A stretch of 64,000 nucleotides of DNA. It comes from Nicotiana tabacum. Taxonomy: Eukaryota > Streptophyta > Magnoliopsida > Solanales > Solanaceae. The first letter of the stretch is position 1. Every line of letters starts with the position of its first letter. The translations under genes were made by a program, and so were the position numbers. The stretch lies in assembly GCF_000715075.1 (NCBI RefSeq), contig NC_134084.1, positions 99,366,411-99,430,410 on the forward strand, written 5' to 3'. Shown here one piece after another: positions 33,708-44,800 of the stretch. Under the pieces are notes generated by a model. It did no database searches. It was not told the origin of the DNA and saw nothing but the letters and a program-made list of their open reading frames with translations.

Positions 33708-34800
33708 TCATTTGAGATGAAGAAGTGCCACCACGTGGCTGTCATCAATTTTTCCCAAGTAGTGTTTGACCCTATGCCCATTCACTCTGAAAACTTCGCC
33801 ATTTTTGTTCTTTAAATCAAGTGCACCAAATGGTGTCACACACACCATTTCAAAAGGTCCACTCCATTTTGACTTAAGCTTTCCCGAAAACAGACGTAAC
33901 CGAGAATTGAACAAGAGAACCAAATTGCCCACTTTGAACTCCTTGCTACGAGTATATTTATCATGAAGGTACTTCATCTTGTCCTTGTACAAGGAAGAAC
34001 TAGAGTAGGCATGGAATCAGAATTCATCATGTTCATTAAGCTGCTCCACACAAAGATTGGTTGCAACATCCCATTCAAGATTTAGCTTCCTCAAAGCCCA
34101 CATGGCCTTGTGCTCTAACTCAACCGGTAGATGGCAAGCTTTCCCAAACACCAACCGATACGGAGACATACCAATCGGAGTCTTGTAAGCAGTCCTATAA
34201 GCTCATGGAGCGTCACCCAACTTCTTTGACCAATCAGTCCTATTTGCATTGACCGTCTTTGACAATATGCTTTTGATTTCCCTGTTGGAGACTTCAACTT
34301 GACCACTTGCTTGAGGATGATAGGGAGTAGAAACTTTGTGATTGACACCATACTTTGCAAGCAAAGTGTCAAAATCTCTATTGCAAAAATGAGACCCTCA
34401 TCACTTATGATTGCACGAGGAGTACCAAATCTTGTAAAAATACTCTTCTTGAGAAATGCAACAACAATCCGGGCCTGATTGTTGGGCAAAGCCACGGCTT
34501 CAACCCACTTTAAAACATAGTACACCGCCACAAGAATGTATGTGTTCCCATATGAGCTAACAAACGGGCCCAAAAAATCAATGCCCCATACATCAAAAAT
34601 ATCAACCTCGAGGATGGTATTGAGAGGCATCTCATCTTTCTTCAAAATTCTGCCCGCTCTTTGACATTCGTCACACCTCTTCACAAGTTCACTTGCATCT
34701 TTGTACAAAGTTGGCTAATAAAACCTACAACTAAGAACTTTGGAAGTCGTCCTCGCCCCGCCATGATGGCCACCATAGGGAGAGAAATGACAAGCCTCCA
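33708..34800 (-). pseudogene. Athila integrase, broken
   Basis: From 34708 downward it reads CDECQRAG (zinc finger end), [10 protein letters not shown] (catalytic Asp), [12 protein letters not shown] and [12 protein letters not shown], which keeps the second Asp. A frameshift then disrupts the segment with the catalytic Glu. The C-terminal domain, 33992-33708, has YTRSKEFKVGNLVLLFNSRLRLF, then LKSKWSGPF and VNGHRVKHYLG. There is no chromodomain, as expected outside chromoviruses. Confidence 0.85.
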
Positions 34801-35158
34801 AGATACTCAATAGCTCTTTCTCCGGGACACACCTTCGGATCACACCATCCGTTCAAATCTTGAACAAGTACGACTTATCCCAATAGAAATCCAAACTATC
34901 CCGCTTGAGCTTCTTCCTTTGTTTAGAAGAGAGCTCATACGGGATTATACCAGTCACAAGGAAATTAGCAACATCTGCAAACTATGGCATACCATTCATC
35001 GACACCGAAAGGAGTTATTTGTCGGAAAATAAATCATTGATCTCTAGGCCATCACGAGGCCTCCCCTCCTCCTCCAAGCGGGACAAGTGGTCCGCCATTT
35101 GGTTCTCACTACCCTTTCGGCCCACAATCTCCAAATCTAACTCTTGAAGTAACAAGAC

Positions 35159-35640
35159 CTATCGCATCAGTCTAGCTTTGGAATCCTTCTTCATCATCAA
35201 GTATCGGAGTGCGACATGGTCAGTATGAATAATAACCTTAGTACCCATGATATACGGCCGAAATTTTTCCATTGCGAACATAATAGCCAAAAGTTCTTTC
35301 TCGGTCACCGTATAGTTTAGTTGAGCATCATTCATTATCTTGCTCGCATAATACACCGGATGAAACATTTTGTTCACTCTTTGACCCAAAACTGCCCCAA
35401 CCACAACATCACTTGCATCACACATGAGCTCAAAGGGTAAGCTCCAATTAGGTGCGGTAATGATAGGAGTGGCGGTCAACTTATGCTTGAGAAGCTCAAA
35501 GGCTTGCATACATTTTTCATCAAACACGAACTTGGAATCTTTTTCTAACAACTTGCACAGGGGATTCACCGCCTTCGAAAATTCATTATAAATCTCCGGT
35601 AGAACCCCGCATGCCCAAGAAAATTTCAAACTCCCTTAAC
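35159..35640 (-). pseudogene. Athila RNase H
   Basis: The frame is open and contains VFDEKCMQAFELLKHKL, FELMCDASDVVVGAVLGQR (catalytic Asp), FHPVYYASKIMNDAQLNYTV, EKELLAIMFAMEKFRPYI (catalytic Glu) and VIIHTDHVALRYL (catalytic Asp). It follows RT after a frameshift. The catalytic residues are intact. Confidence 0.9.
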
Positions 35641-36350
35641 AGATGTAGGGGAGGGAGCCTTGAAATCACATCAATTTTTGCTTTGTCTACCTCAATACCA
35701 TGCTTTGAAATTTTATGCCCAAGAACTATTCCCTCTTCCACCATAAAGTGACATTTCTCCCAATTGAGAACAAGATTGGTTTCTTCATAACGTGCCAAAA
35801 CTCTATCAAGATTCTTCAAGCATTCATCAAATAAGTCTCCCAAAACACTAAAATCATCCATGAACACCTCCAAAATGTCTTCCACCATATCGGTAAAAAT
35901 GACCATCATACACCGTTGAAATGTAGCTTGTGCATTACACAACCCAAAAGGCATCCTAGAAAAGGCAAAGGTGCCATATAGACAAGTGAATGTGGTATTC
36001 TCCTGATCTTCTGGAGCAATCAAGATTTGGTTGTACCTAGAATACCCATCCAAAAAATAGTAGAAGGCACGTCCACCAAGTTGGTCTAACATCTGATCAA
36101 GGAAAGTGATCCTTGTGGGTCACTTTATTCAACTTGCGATAGTCCATGCATACCCTCCAACCGGTGACGGTTCTGGTAGGAATCAACTCATTTTGTGAAT
36201 TTGCAACCACGTTCATGCCACCCTTCTTCGGTACACACTGCACCAGTAAAGTCCAAGAGCTATCAGATATGGGGTACACAACCCTGGCATCCAACTACTT
36301 GATCACCTCCTTTTTCACAACCTCTTGCATTGCCTCGTTCAACCTCCTTT
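35600..36350 (-). pseudogene. Athila reverse transcriptase
   Basis: 36294-36097 gives VVYPISDSSWTLLVQCVPKKGG and the RT core start GWRVCMDYRKLNKVT. After a frameshift, 36092-35600 gives FYYFLDGYSRYNQILIAPEDQ, TFAFSRMPFGLCNAQATFQR and the catalytic VFMDDFSVLG, then CHFMVEEGIVLGHKIS. The YxDD box is FMDD, the common gypsy form. Confidence 0.9.
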
Positions 36351-37270
36351 AATGCTCCAAGGAGGGTTTTGCATCATCTTCCAGAATAATTTTGAGCATA
36401 CAGAATGCGGGGCTTATCCCTCGAATATCAGCTAAAGTCCATCCAATTTCTTTTTTCCGCTTTTGAAGCACCGCCAATATGGCATCAACCTGCATGTTAG
36501 TAAGACAAGAGGAAAGAATAACTGGCAAAGTAGAATTTGAACCTAAGAACTCATACCTGAGGTCTGGAGGCAGCGGTTTCAACTCCAACACTGGAGGCTC
36601 CTCAATTGAAGGTTTTGTTGGTGGAGTTTTCCTATTTTCGAGATCCAAAGATAGTTTCCTAGGCTCATAAGAATAAGAGCTCATCCCATGTAAAGCATTC
36701 ACGCACTCCACTCGGCCCTCATCATCGTTAACATCAAGATTCAACAATACGGACTCTAATGGGTCCTCCACATTGGTCATTGCACTGGTGTCATCAACTA
36801 TCACTGTTGTGACAAGGTCCACAAAAGAGCACACCTCGGTACTATTGGGCTGCTTCATTGATTTGCACACATGAGAGACCACATTTTCACTACCCACTCT
36901 GAAAGTGAGTTCCCCTGCTTCCACATCAACTAAGGCCTTCCCCATAGCAAGGAAAGGTCTCCCTAATATGATAGGAACTTCATAATCCACCTCGTAGTCC
37001 AAGATCACAAAGTCAGCTGGCAAGATAAATTTGTCCACCCAGACAAGCACATCATCAATAATACCCAATGGTCTCTTCATCGTTCTATCTGCCATTTGTA
37101 ATCTCATAGAAGTCGGCCTCGGTTTCTTACTTCGACGTTTTCAATTTCCCATAGAATCTCCGGAGCTTTCCCAATACCCAAAGTTTTGAAAACTTAGTAG
37201 GGCATCAAATTGATACTAGCCCCCAAATCACATAAACCATTAGCAAAATCCGCACTCCTAAGGTGCAAGG
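36349..37270 (-). pseudogene. Athila protease and linker to RT
   Basis: The active site CDLGASINLMP (37241-37209) uses Leu where most retroviral proteases have Ser or Thr, which is normal for Athila. It is followed by a stop. The frame 37107-36349 is open and holds VPIILGRPFLAM, the second conserved protease motif, then a long acidic linker and LKPLPPDLRYEFLG ahead of RT. Confidence 0.85.
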
Positions 37271-39595
37271 AATAGTGAAAGCACCGGGATCTTCAAGTTT
37301 CGGGGCCAATGAATGCACTATTGCACTAACTTGGTGAGTTATCTTTATAGTTTCACAATCCATAGACCGCTTCATTGTCACCAAGTCCTTCATGAATTTA
37401 GCATAGCCCGGCATTTGTTCAAGAGCCTCCACCAAAGACACATTAATGGATAAGCTCTTCATCATATCAATGAACTTTTTAAACTGATTCTCATTTTTCT
37501 GCTTCGCGAGCCTTTGAGGATAAGCTGGAGGTGGCCTTAGCAAAGGAGCCTTGGCTTTAGGCACAACCGGCTCCAGCATGTCTATTATGTGTTCCCTAGA
37601 CGGGTTCACTTCATTTTGAGTTTCCACCTCAGTATCTAGAATATCAATCTTCATTTCTTTATTCACATTGTCATCAAGCACATTTTCAACCACCAAAGGA
37701 ACTTTATTTTCTTGCAACTCAACATCATCACTCAAAATTTACTTTTGTTTGGAGGTATTCACATCATCACCTCGTCCACACCTTGTAGTTACTGCCATAA
37801 CATGGTTTTTCCCACCCTTTGGATTCACTACCGTATCACTTGGTAAAGCACCCTTAGGGCGAGTGTTCAAGGACTATGAGATTTGGCCCAATTGAACCTC
37901 CAAATTCCGAATTGAGGTATTGTGGGAAGACAACTGAGCATCGGAATCCGCACTCTTTTTTATCATCTGTTTGAACATTATTTCAATTCTTCCTATATCA
38001 TTACTAGAAGAACAGGGACCCTAAGATGGAAAAAAGGGTGGATTGTTCGGTAGTTGGTACATTGTGGGCCTTTGAAAGCCTTGCCCCCGATTTCCTTGGT
38101 TTCCCTTATTCCATCCACCTTGATTGTTGTTGCCATCCCAATTGTTATTACCATTCCAATTTCCTTGATTGTTTTGATTGTTGTCTGGTTGCCCTAGTTG
38201 GAGTTTTGGTTGTTATTCCCCCAATTACCATTGCCTTATTGTTGTTGATTGCCCCAATTACCTTGGGGTCTCCATTATTGTTGGTTGGAAGAACTGCCCC
38301 TTTGGCCTTGATAATTATTCACGTACTGCACCTCTTCACTCAGTCCATCAAAACCATCATCTTGAAATCCACCATAATCATTGTCAAATTGCTCCGAATT
38401 CTTGGTTCTGTTGACCTCTTTGTCTTCTTTTGTTGGCAAGCATGTTAACACCCTCCATGGCATTCACTTGGTGAGGATTTTGAACTTGTTGCAATTGTGC
38501 CTTTGCTAGTTGGTTCATGGTAGTTGTCAACTCAGCTATAGCCTACCCGTGATCATGTAACTCATTGTGCAAATGAGTGATCATGTGGTCACCCTGGGGC
38601 AAGTTGGCTCTACTTTGCCATGCTGAAGAAGTGTTAGCCATCTCGTCAAGAATGTCACAAGCCTCATCATAAGACATCTTCATAAAGTTGCCCCCAGCAA
38701 GTTGGTTCACTATGCATTGGTTTGTGGTGTTAATACCCGATAGAAAGTTTGTTGGATCACCGCCTCGGTCATATCATTGTTGGGGCATTCCTTCACTATT
38801 GTTCTATAATGCTCCCAAATCTCATGTAAAGGTTCCGTGGGCTCTTGCTTGAAGGCCAATATCTCATCTCTCAATGCAGGCATATACCCTGGTGAAATAA
38901 ATTTTGCAATGAACTTATCTGCTAACTCATACCAAGTAATGATGGAATCGTTGGGAAGTCTCTCGAGTCAATGCTTCACTATTGTTGGGGCATTCCTTCA
39001 CTATTGTTCTATAATGCTCCCAAATCTCATGTAAAGGTTCCGTGGGCTCTTGCTTGAAGGCCAATATCTCATCTCTCAATGCAGGCATATACCCTGGTGA
39101 AATAAATTTTGCAATGAACTTATCTGCTAACTCATCCCAAGTAATGATGGAATCGTTGGGAAGTCTCTCGAGTCAATCCAATGCCTTCCCTCTAAGTGAA
39201 AATGGAAAGAGTCCCAACCAGAGAGCCTCGGACACATTAGTTTGCTTGCTCCCCCAACATGTATCCACGAACCCCTTGAGATGTTTGTAAGCATTTTGAT
39301 TTGCAGCGCCCGTGAAATACCCACGCTGCTCTAGCAAAGTCAGCATCACATTGGTTATTTGAAAATTGCCCACCTAGATTCGGGGTGGGACAATAGCACT
39401 TGCATAGCCTTCGTTCGGAAGCACTCTAGGAGCCACTCTTGGAGGTGGTGGGGGAGGGTCTGGAATATTATCATTGTCCTGGCAGCCTCTCCTTTGTCTG
39501 TGAGGCACAACAGGGACCTCAACTTCAATATTATCATCTACTTCCTTCCCCAGCGAAAGATCTCCAAAAGGTGCATTGTTTAAGTTCGCTGCCAT
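37205..39595 (-). pseudogene. Athila gag, broken by stops and a 205-bp tandem duplication
   Basis: The ATG at 39595-39593 begins MAANLNNAPFG and continues with a Pro run near 39440. The capsid-like middle (39380-38600) is disrupted by a 205-bp tandem duplication. An Asn/Gly/Trp-rich segment spans about 38280-38040. The C-terminal part (37735-37205) contains LLRPPPAYPQRLAKQKNENQ and FMKDLVTMKRS, conserved just before the protease. I chose this start because it is the first ATG after the primer-binding site and has gag-like residues. Confidence 0.8.
38776..39177. repeat. 205-bp direct tandem duplication in gag
   Basis: 38776-38980 is repeated at 38981-39177 with about one difference (CATACC versus CATCCC). 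205 is not a multiple of three, so the reading frame is lost. Confidence 0.95.
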
Positions 39596-39690
39596 TTTGT
39601 ACCTGAAGTTGTGACACAAACAAATTAGTAACAAAGAAGGAAAGAAGAACAATACACAAATCTATCTAGATAGATAGCGAAAATCGTTAG

Positions 39691-39709
39691 CTCCCCGGCA
39701 ACGGCGCCA
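39691..39709 (-). other. Primer-binding site of the Athila-like element
   Basis: On the minus strand it reads TGGCGCCGTTGCCGGGGAG, five bases inside the LTR edge at 39715. This is the classic site of Athila and related plant gypsy elements. It sets the minus orientation. Confidence 0.9.
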
Positions 39710-40649
39710 AAAAGTGATCGAGGCAAACCCTGCACTACTATTGAGTAGCGAGAGAGGTCGAAGCAGCTTTTACCCGATTAAGGTCGGGATCGATTTCCAC
39801 AGGGAACTAGAAGTTGGAGTCGGGCGTCTATCTAAAGTGGAGTTGTGTATTTGCTCTTATTTGCACTTCTAAACATTTTTGAGTTTTGATTTACTTCTAA
39901 TTTTATAAAACTACAATGCTCAACTGAACTAAAATAAGCTAAGGTTAAACTATTGCGAGTTGTTCAAATGACTAAAAGACACTAGGGTAGTGACTTTCGC
40001 CTAGGTGGTCAATTGACGGATACTTGGGTCTAAAGCTAGATTGTCACATTTGGGGAGTATGATATAACCATTGCACGATTCTACTCACTCAACACCTCTC
40101 GTTAGTTCGAGTAATTTTGCTCGAATTGACTTTCTCAAGAAAAATTGGGTATGCAAATTTGCACAAGTAATCAAGGTTCAAGTCAGGTATTACTATCTCT
40201 AGGTTTAACCCTTTAATTGGGGCTATCAATCTCTTGAGTACGCCCCAATTCCTAGTTGGACCAATTTCAGAGACTTAGGCTCTCTTTATCAAGAAGAGCC
40301 AAAGTCAACTAAATACAAACTAGTGTTTGCAACCACTAATTCAGCAATTCAACATGAAATTAGTCCAAATATCAAACACCCATAGACAATCAAGCATCAA
40401 AACACAAGACCCATCAATTACCCACACTAGGGTTGAGCCACAACCCTAGCTTATGGGTCTAGCTACTCATAATTAGAGAAGAAAACAAAGAAATAGATGA
40501 AGAAAACTCATATTAAATAATTGCTAAATTAAACTTGAAGATTCAATGTTGAAATAAAGCTAAAATTACTCAAAACAGCTAAAAATATCGAAGTCACGAT
40601 CGCAGCCTTCAGTACAAACTATCTGATTACCTAAAAATGGGAAAAGAAA

Positions 40650-40658
40650 CTATTTATA
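40650..40658 (-). promoter_or_regulatory. TATA box of the Athila 5' LTR
   Basis: TATAAATAG on the minus strand, in the LTR that would drive transcription. The copy in the 3' LTR is changed to CATAAATAG. Confidence 0.55.
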
Positions 40659-40699
40659 CTAAGCTAAAAAATCTGGACAAAAATACCCCTACGGGGCTA

Positions 40700-41045
40700 G
40701 TGCGGACTGCACAAAATCACGTGCGGCCGCACTAAGGCTCTTGACTTGAATAAACGGCTCTCTGAAGTTGGGCAATGCTGACCGCACAAAATCGAGCGCG
40801 TCCATGGTGGCTTCTAGTGCGGTCCGCATGAAATAGAGCGCGGACTGCATTGGGCTTCAATCTCCAAATTGGAACTTCTCGGAACCTTGACTCTGCGGAC
40901 CGCACTAAATCGAGTGTGGCCGCAGTGAATCCAATGCGGACAGCAATAAATCCCATGCGGCCGCATTGCCTTCTTTCCTGAATAGCAACCTCTCTGAACT
41001 TCACTTGTGCGGACCGCACAGAATGGTGTGCGGCCGCACTAGCCC
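40700..41045. repeat. TGCGG(A/T)CCGCA-type motif cluster, LTR copy 2
   Basis: It is the counterpart of 28070-28420, with the same order of variants and several CG-to-TG or CA differences. It lies upstream of the TATA box in the element's sense. Confidence 0.85.
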
Positions 41046-41244
41046 TGTTATTCTAAGCTTTGTCTTGTCTTGGTACTTGTGCAAGTTTCACTCATTTTTT
41101 AGCTGACCTTTGACATCTTGTCACCTTTTTGATCAAACCTGCAATCAAGCACAACTTGTGAGCCTTTGGGACTATTTTGTACACATTTCTTATCAAATCT
41201 TAAGCATGAAGGAGTATAAAATGTATCAAAATCCCTAGTTATCA

Positions 41245-41249
41245 AAGGT
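41245..41249 (+). repeat. Target-site duplication, right copy (Athila-like)
   Basis: AAGGT follows the LTR terminus ATCA; compare 27085-27089. Confidence 0.92.
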
Positions 41250-41836
41250 CCATATAGAATTATCAAGATCACCGGCAAAAGATCATACAAACTCGAAGCG
41301 GTGAACGATGAGCGGTTACCGAACAACTAGAACGTAACCCACTTAAAACGATACTACTGCTAAGGTATGACCCATACATTACTTTTCTTTACATATATTA
41401 CAAATTGGATTGACGTTTGTAGGTAAAGGACAAGGAATGATGCAACTCTTAGGCCTGAAAGCACGCGTTGCACTCCTTTTTCCTTAAATCGGTTTTGTCC
41501 CAAATGGTTTTTTTGGCAAGCTTTTTAATGAGGCAATAGTGGATCGTGCTAAAATTAGAATTGAAGATCGATTATGCACCGGAGTCGAGGATCACATCGA
41601 CAGTATCCGAGCCCTCTTTATAATCGGCCTCGAATATTGGGGGCCACCACCCTCGGATAATGATTTTAGCAAGGAAGGAAACTTTGTGCCCTAGCAGCCT
41701 AGGCTCGGTGGATAAGATTTATTGTAAGGTCCAAACGGTCAAATGAATTGTGCCCACATAGACCACTTAAGCCATAACACGAAGCTTGTGCACATTTACA
41801 TTCTTGTATGTTGCGCCGAGAAATGAAAGAAAGTTT
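41245..41836 (+). mobile_element. Tat-lineage element, right part (integrase end and 3' non-coding)
   Basis: Directly after the TSD the host integrase frame resumes with GPYRIIKITGKRSYKLEAV and ends with HLKRYYC and a stop at 41361-41363. One further stop at 41328-41330 is probably a mutated Trp codon. 41364-41836 is the non-coding 3' region, cut by the Ogre-like LTR at 41837. The Tat 3' LTR is beyond the window. Confidence 0.88.
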
Positions 41837-44800
41837 TGTGAGCACGTGATTTTTGCCCTATATGAAACACTCCTACAAATTAAAGAAATAAAATTTTCTC
41901 AATTATTTGCAATTTTATAGATTTTTGTAGAAATTTGTGTTAATTGTTTGCATTCTTTGTGCACGTTTAATTTCCATTAAAAAATTGTGAAAAATGCCAA
42001 AATATCATGCAATGCATTTAGGTTTTATTTTTACATTTTTAGGATTAATTAGTTAATTAATTATTATATTAAAAATAAAAGTTACAAAAATGGCCCATTT
42101 TACATGTTTACCTTTTAATTGCTAGATTATTGATTTTCTGTTTGATTTAGGATTTAGGAATTTATAATTTTTAGGAAATTGGTTAGTTTTACAATCTAGA
42201 TTAATTTAGGATCTTAATTTAGGTTTTTAATTAAAGAAGAAAAGAAAAACAAAAACAAAAAAAGGGAAAAGGAAATAAAAAGAGGGTTAATTGAAAAGGG
42301 TTTGTTTTAACTTTATTGGGCCAAAGTCCAAATATTTCTGCCTAAACCTGCCCCAAAATTCGAGCCCAATACCCAAATACCTGGTCCAGCCCTACTATAG
42401 CCAAAGTGACCCCGTTTCACCTTGGTCTCATCTCAGTCGTTGGATCCTAGTGATCCAACGGTCCACAACTAAGGACCTTCTAACTATAAAATTGTCCAAA
42501 TGCCCCCCATACCCGTCGACCCCCTCCCCCAGTTCCCACTTCTGTCTCTCAAGCTCAAAAACCCTAGAGACCATCCACCTTGAAACCCACCCCCCACCGC
42601 CTCCGCAGTGGTTCGTTGACCGGAAATCGCCTCACGGCGGCGGACCACCTCCAAACACCACCAAAATCACACCCAAGAATCCCCATCTTCTTCTTTTTCC
42701 GAATCCCAAAACGGCTTCCCTGTAATCCCCATCGAGATCCACGAATTTCTGATCTGAATACCAAACCTGAGAACCCTAAAACGCCCAAATGGCTTCAAAA
42801 CTTCACCAAACAACCACCACCTCCCCCTCACCCCATATCTCAACTCCGTTTCACCATAAAATCACCAAATCCTTTAAATTCCAGATCTGAGAAACCTCCA
42901 AAGCCCTCGATTTTGCCCTATTTGCCTCGCTAACATTTTTCAAGAGTTTGACCCAAAACTAACATTGGCCAATTGTTCTTGACAAGAACGACCGATTAAT
43001 GCTGATTTTGGGTCATTTCCCAAACTCGCCGGAGTATGGTTCATTGGCAGTGACCGGCTAGGTGCTCCAAGTCACATTGGTACATTACAATAGAATAAGT
43101 AACTTCTTGTTCAGTACCTTTTCTTAGCCATTTCTTTTCTTTCCTTTGACTGCTTTCTTATTGTGGTTGATCTATTCGTAGTTGCATGATTTAGGGTTTT
43201 ATTTTTTTTAGACTTTTTGATTAACTTTTGTGTCTTTTATCATCAATGCTAGTCAGTAGTTTAGGATTAATTCATGAATTTTCCATCAGGGTCATTAGAT
43301 TTTCAATTTTTCGGCTAGGGTTTATTTTAATTGATTTAACTTGTGTTTAATCAAGTTTGTTTTGAAATCAGCATGTTAGTATCTCGTTGTGGTTTGATTC
43401 CCTATTAGATGGCAGTATTAATTGGTTCAAAAGGTCGAATCTCAGAAATTGGTTCATTCATTGGTTAATTCTTGTTAATGTCAGTTTCAAATGTTTAAGT
43501 GTTGTGTCATTTCTAATTTCATCTCAATGATAAACCTATTTAGGTTTTAGGGGATTTGTGCCATTTGATTTTTATTGTCGTTTGATTCTATTTTACAGTT
43601 GTTTGCCTTGGTTTGTAAATGTTTAAAACTCCTAGGGTGTTAATTGAATAGCTACAAACTTAAGGGTTTAAGCTGGAAATGAGATAGGGACTTTCAGATA
43701 ATTCCTACACTTAAGCTTCTAGAGGAGGGGGCAGCTGTCCCTATTTGGTCGGCACAAAAATGCTGAGCCAATAAGGGATAGCCAGTTGTCCAGGTGGTTA
43801 AAAAAGATGCACTTTGCAGGCTGAGAATATTTCCTGCATTGGTTTTGGGCACATGGCCTTAGAGGACTATAAGTAGTGTCTTTCCTTCACTCTCAAAAAC
43901 AGACATGAAGCATCATTCTCTGCACCAAAAAATACTTAAAACACATCAGAATTTCAGAATAAAATGTTTTTCTTTTTGCATTGCTTGGCTGGTCTTTTTG
44001 GTTTTCTTTAGGAATTTTAAAAGGCTTCCGTGGATTTTTTGGGCTTCTAAGCTGAATTTGGCTGGTTGTTGAAGTTGTTTGGCTTGATTCTTCATCTTTG
44101 GTTCTGGCTGCTGTGTTGATTTATTGTTGCTGAGTTTTTCCTTCATACTATGTTTGCTATTTTTCTTGTTGTTACTCTTTCAAGGTACTCTTTATAGTTC
44201 ATTTCTTGTGTTTTGGTTTTCTTTTATGAAATAGAATGATTTGTTTTTATGTGAATGTTGGTGAGTTAGTATAGATCTAATTCAAATTCTTTGTTCGAAA
44301 ATCAGTATGACTCTTGGTATATGGGTTGATTAATCATTTGTGACTTCTTTTCTTCCCGCATGTTTAAGCTCAAAATTTGCTTTCAAGCTGTAGACTAGAA
44401 TGTGAAGGGTCCAGCATGTTAAAGTAACCTATAAGGGTCCATGTGAGGGTTGAAACTTGCTCTCATTTTATTGTTTTGTTATTTAACATGGTAGACTAAC
44501 TAATGTAATCTGTGAGATAGTATTAAAGGGATTTGGACATGTTTTGGTCAAGCTTTCCTTGTGTGATTGAAATAATGAGGGGTTATAACCGTACTAACTT
44601 TTGTTCTGTTTGCCTGCTACTATAATGAATCAAATGCAGATTTGCAAGTTAGCTCTATAGCTGCTCTTGCAAATACAAACACGTTTGGAATCACGAAATC
44701 CCTTTGGATGGAAGTTTGTTGCCTTAGTAAAATGATGGATCATCTTTATGAAGTTTTCTTTTATTAATGAATAGTTATATTATTTAGTTATTATGATTAG

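Larger units (their letters stand above)
27090..41244 (-). mobile_element. Athila-like Ty3/gypsy element, about 14.2 kb, both LTRs
   Basis: It lies on the minus strand. The 5' LTR is 39715-41244, followed by primer-binding site, gag, protease, RT, RNase H, integrase, a long spacer, an extra ORF in the env position, another spacer and the 3' LTR 27090-28619. Both LTRs are 1530 bp. The AAGGT duplication and the perfect resumption of the host integrase at 41245 show a simple insertion. The Athila assignment rests on the primer-binding site, the protease motif DLGASIN, the RT with FMDDFSV and the ORF after pol. All ORFs are broken. Confidence 0.92.
39715..41244 (-). repeat. 5' LTR of the Athila-like element
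   Basis: It begins TGATCGAGGC at 39715 and ends GTTATCA at 41244 on the plus strand, with TGAT/ATCA inverted ends. The length is 1530 bp, equal to the partner LTR. It keeps a TATA box and the motif cluster at 40700-41045. Confidence 0.93.

Noticed and set aside
42291..42725. 144-codon Pro/Ser-rich ORF in the Ogre LTR
   Set aside because: C-rich composition explains it. The copy in the other LTR is broken and starts elsewhere, and no domain is visible.
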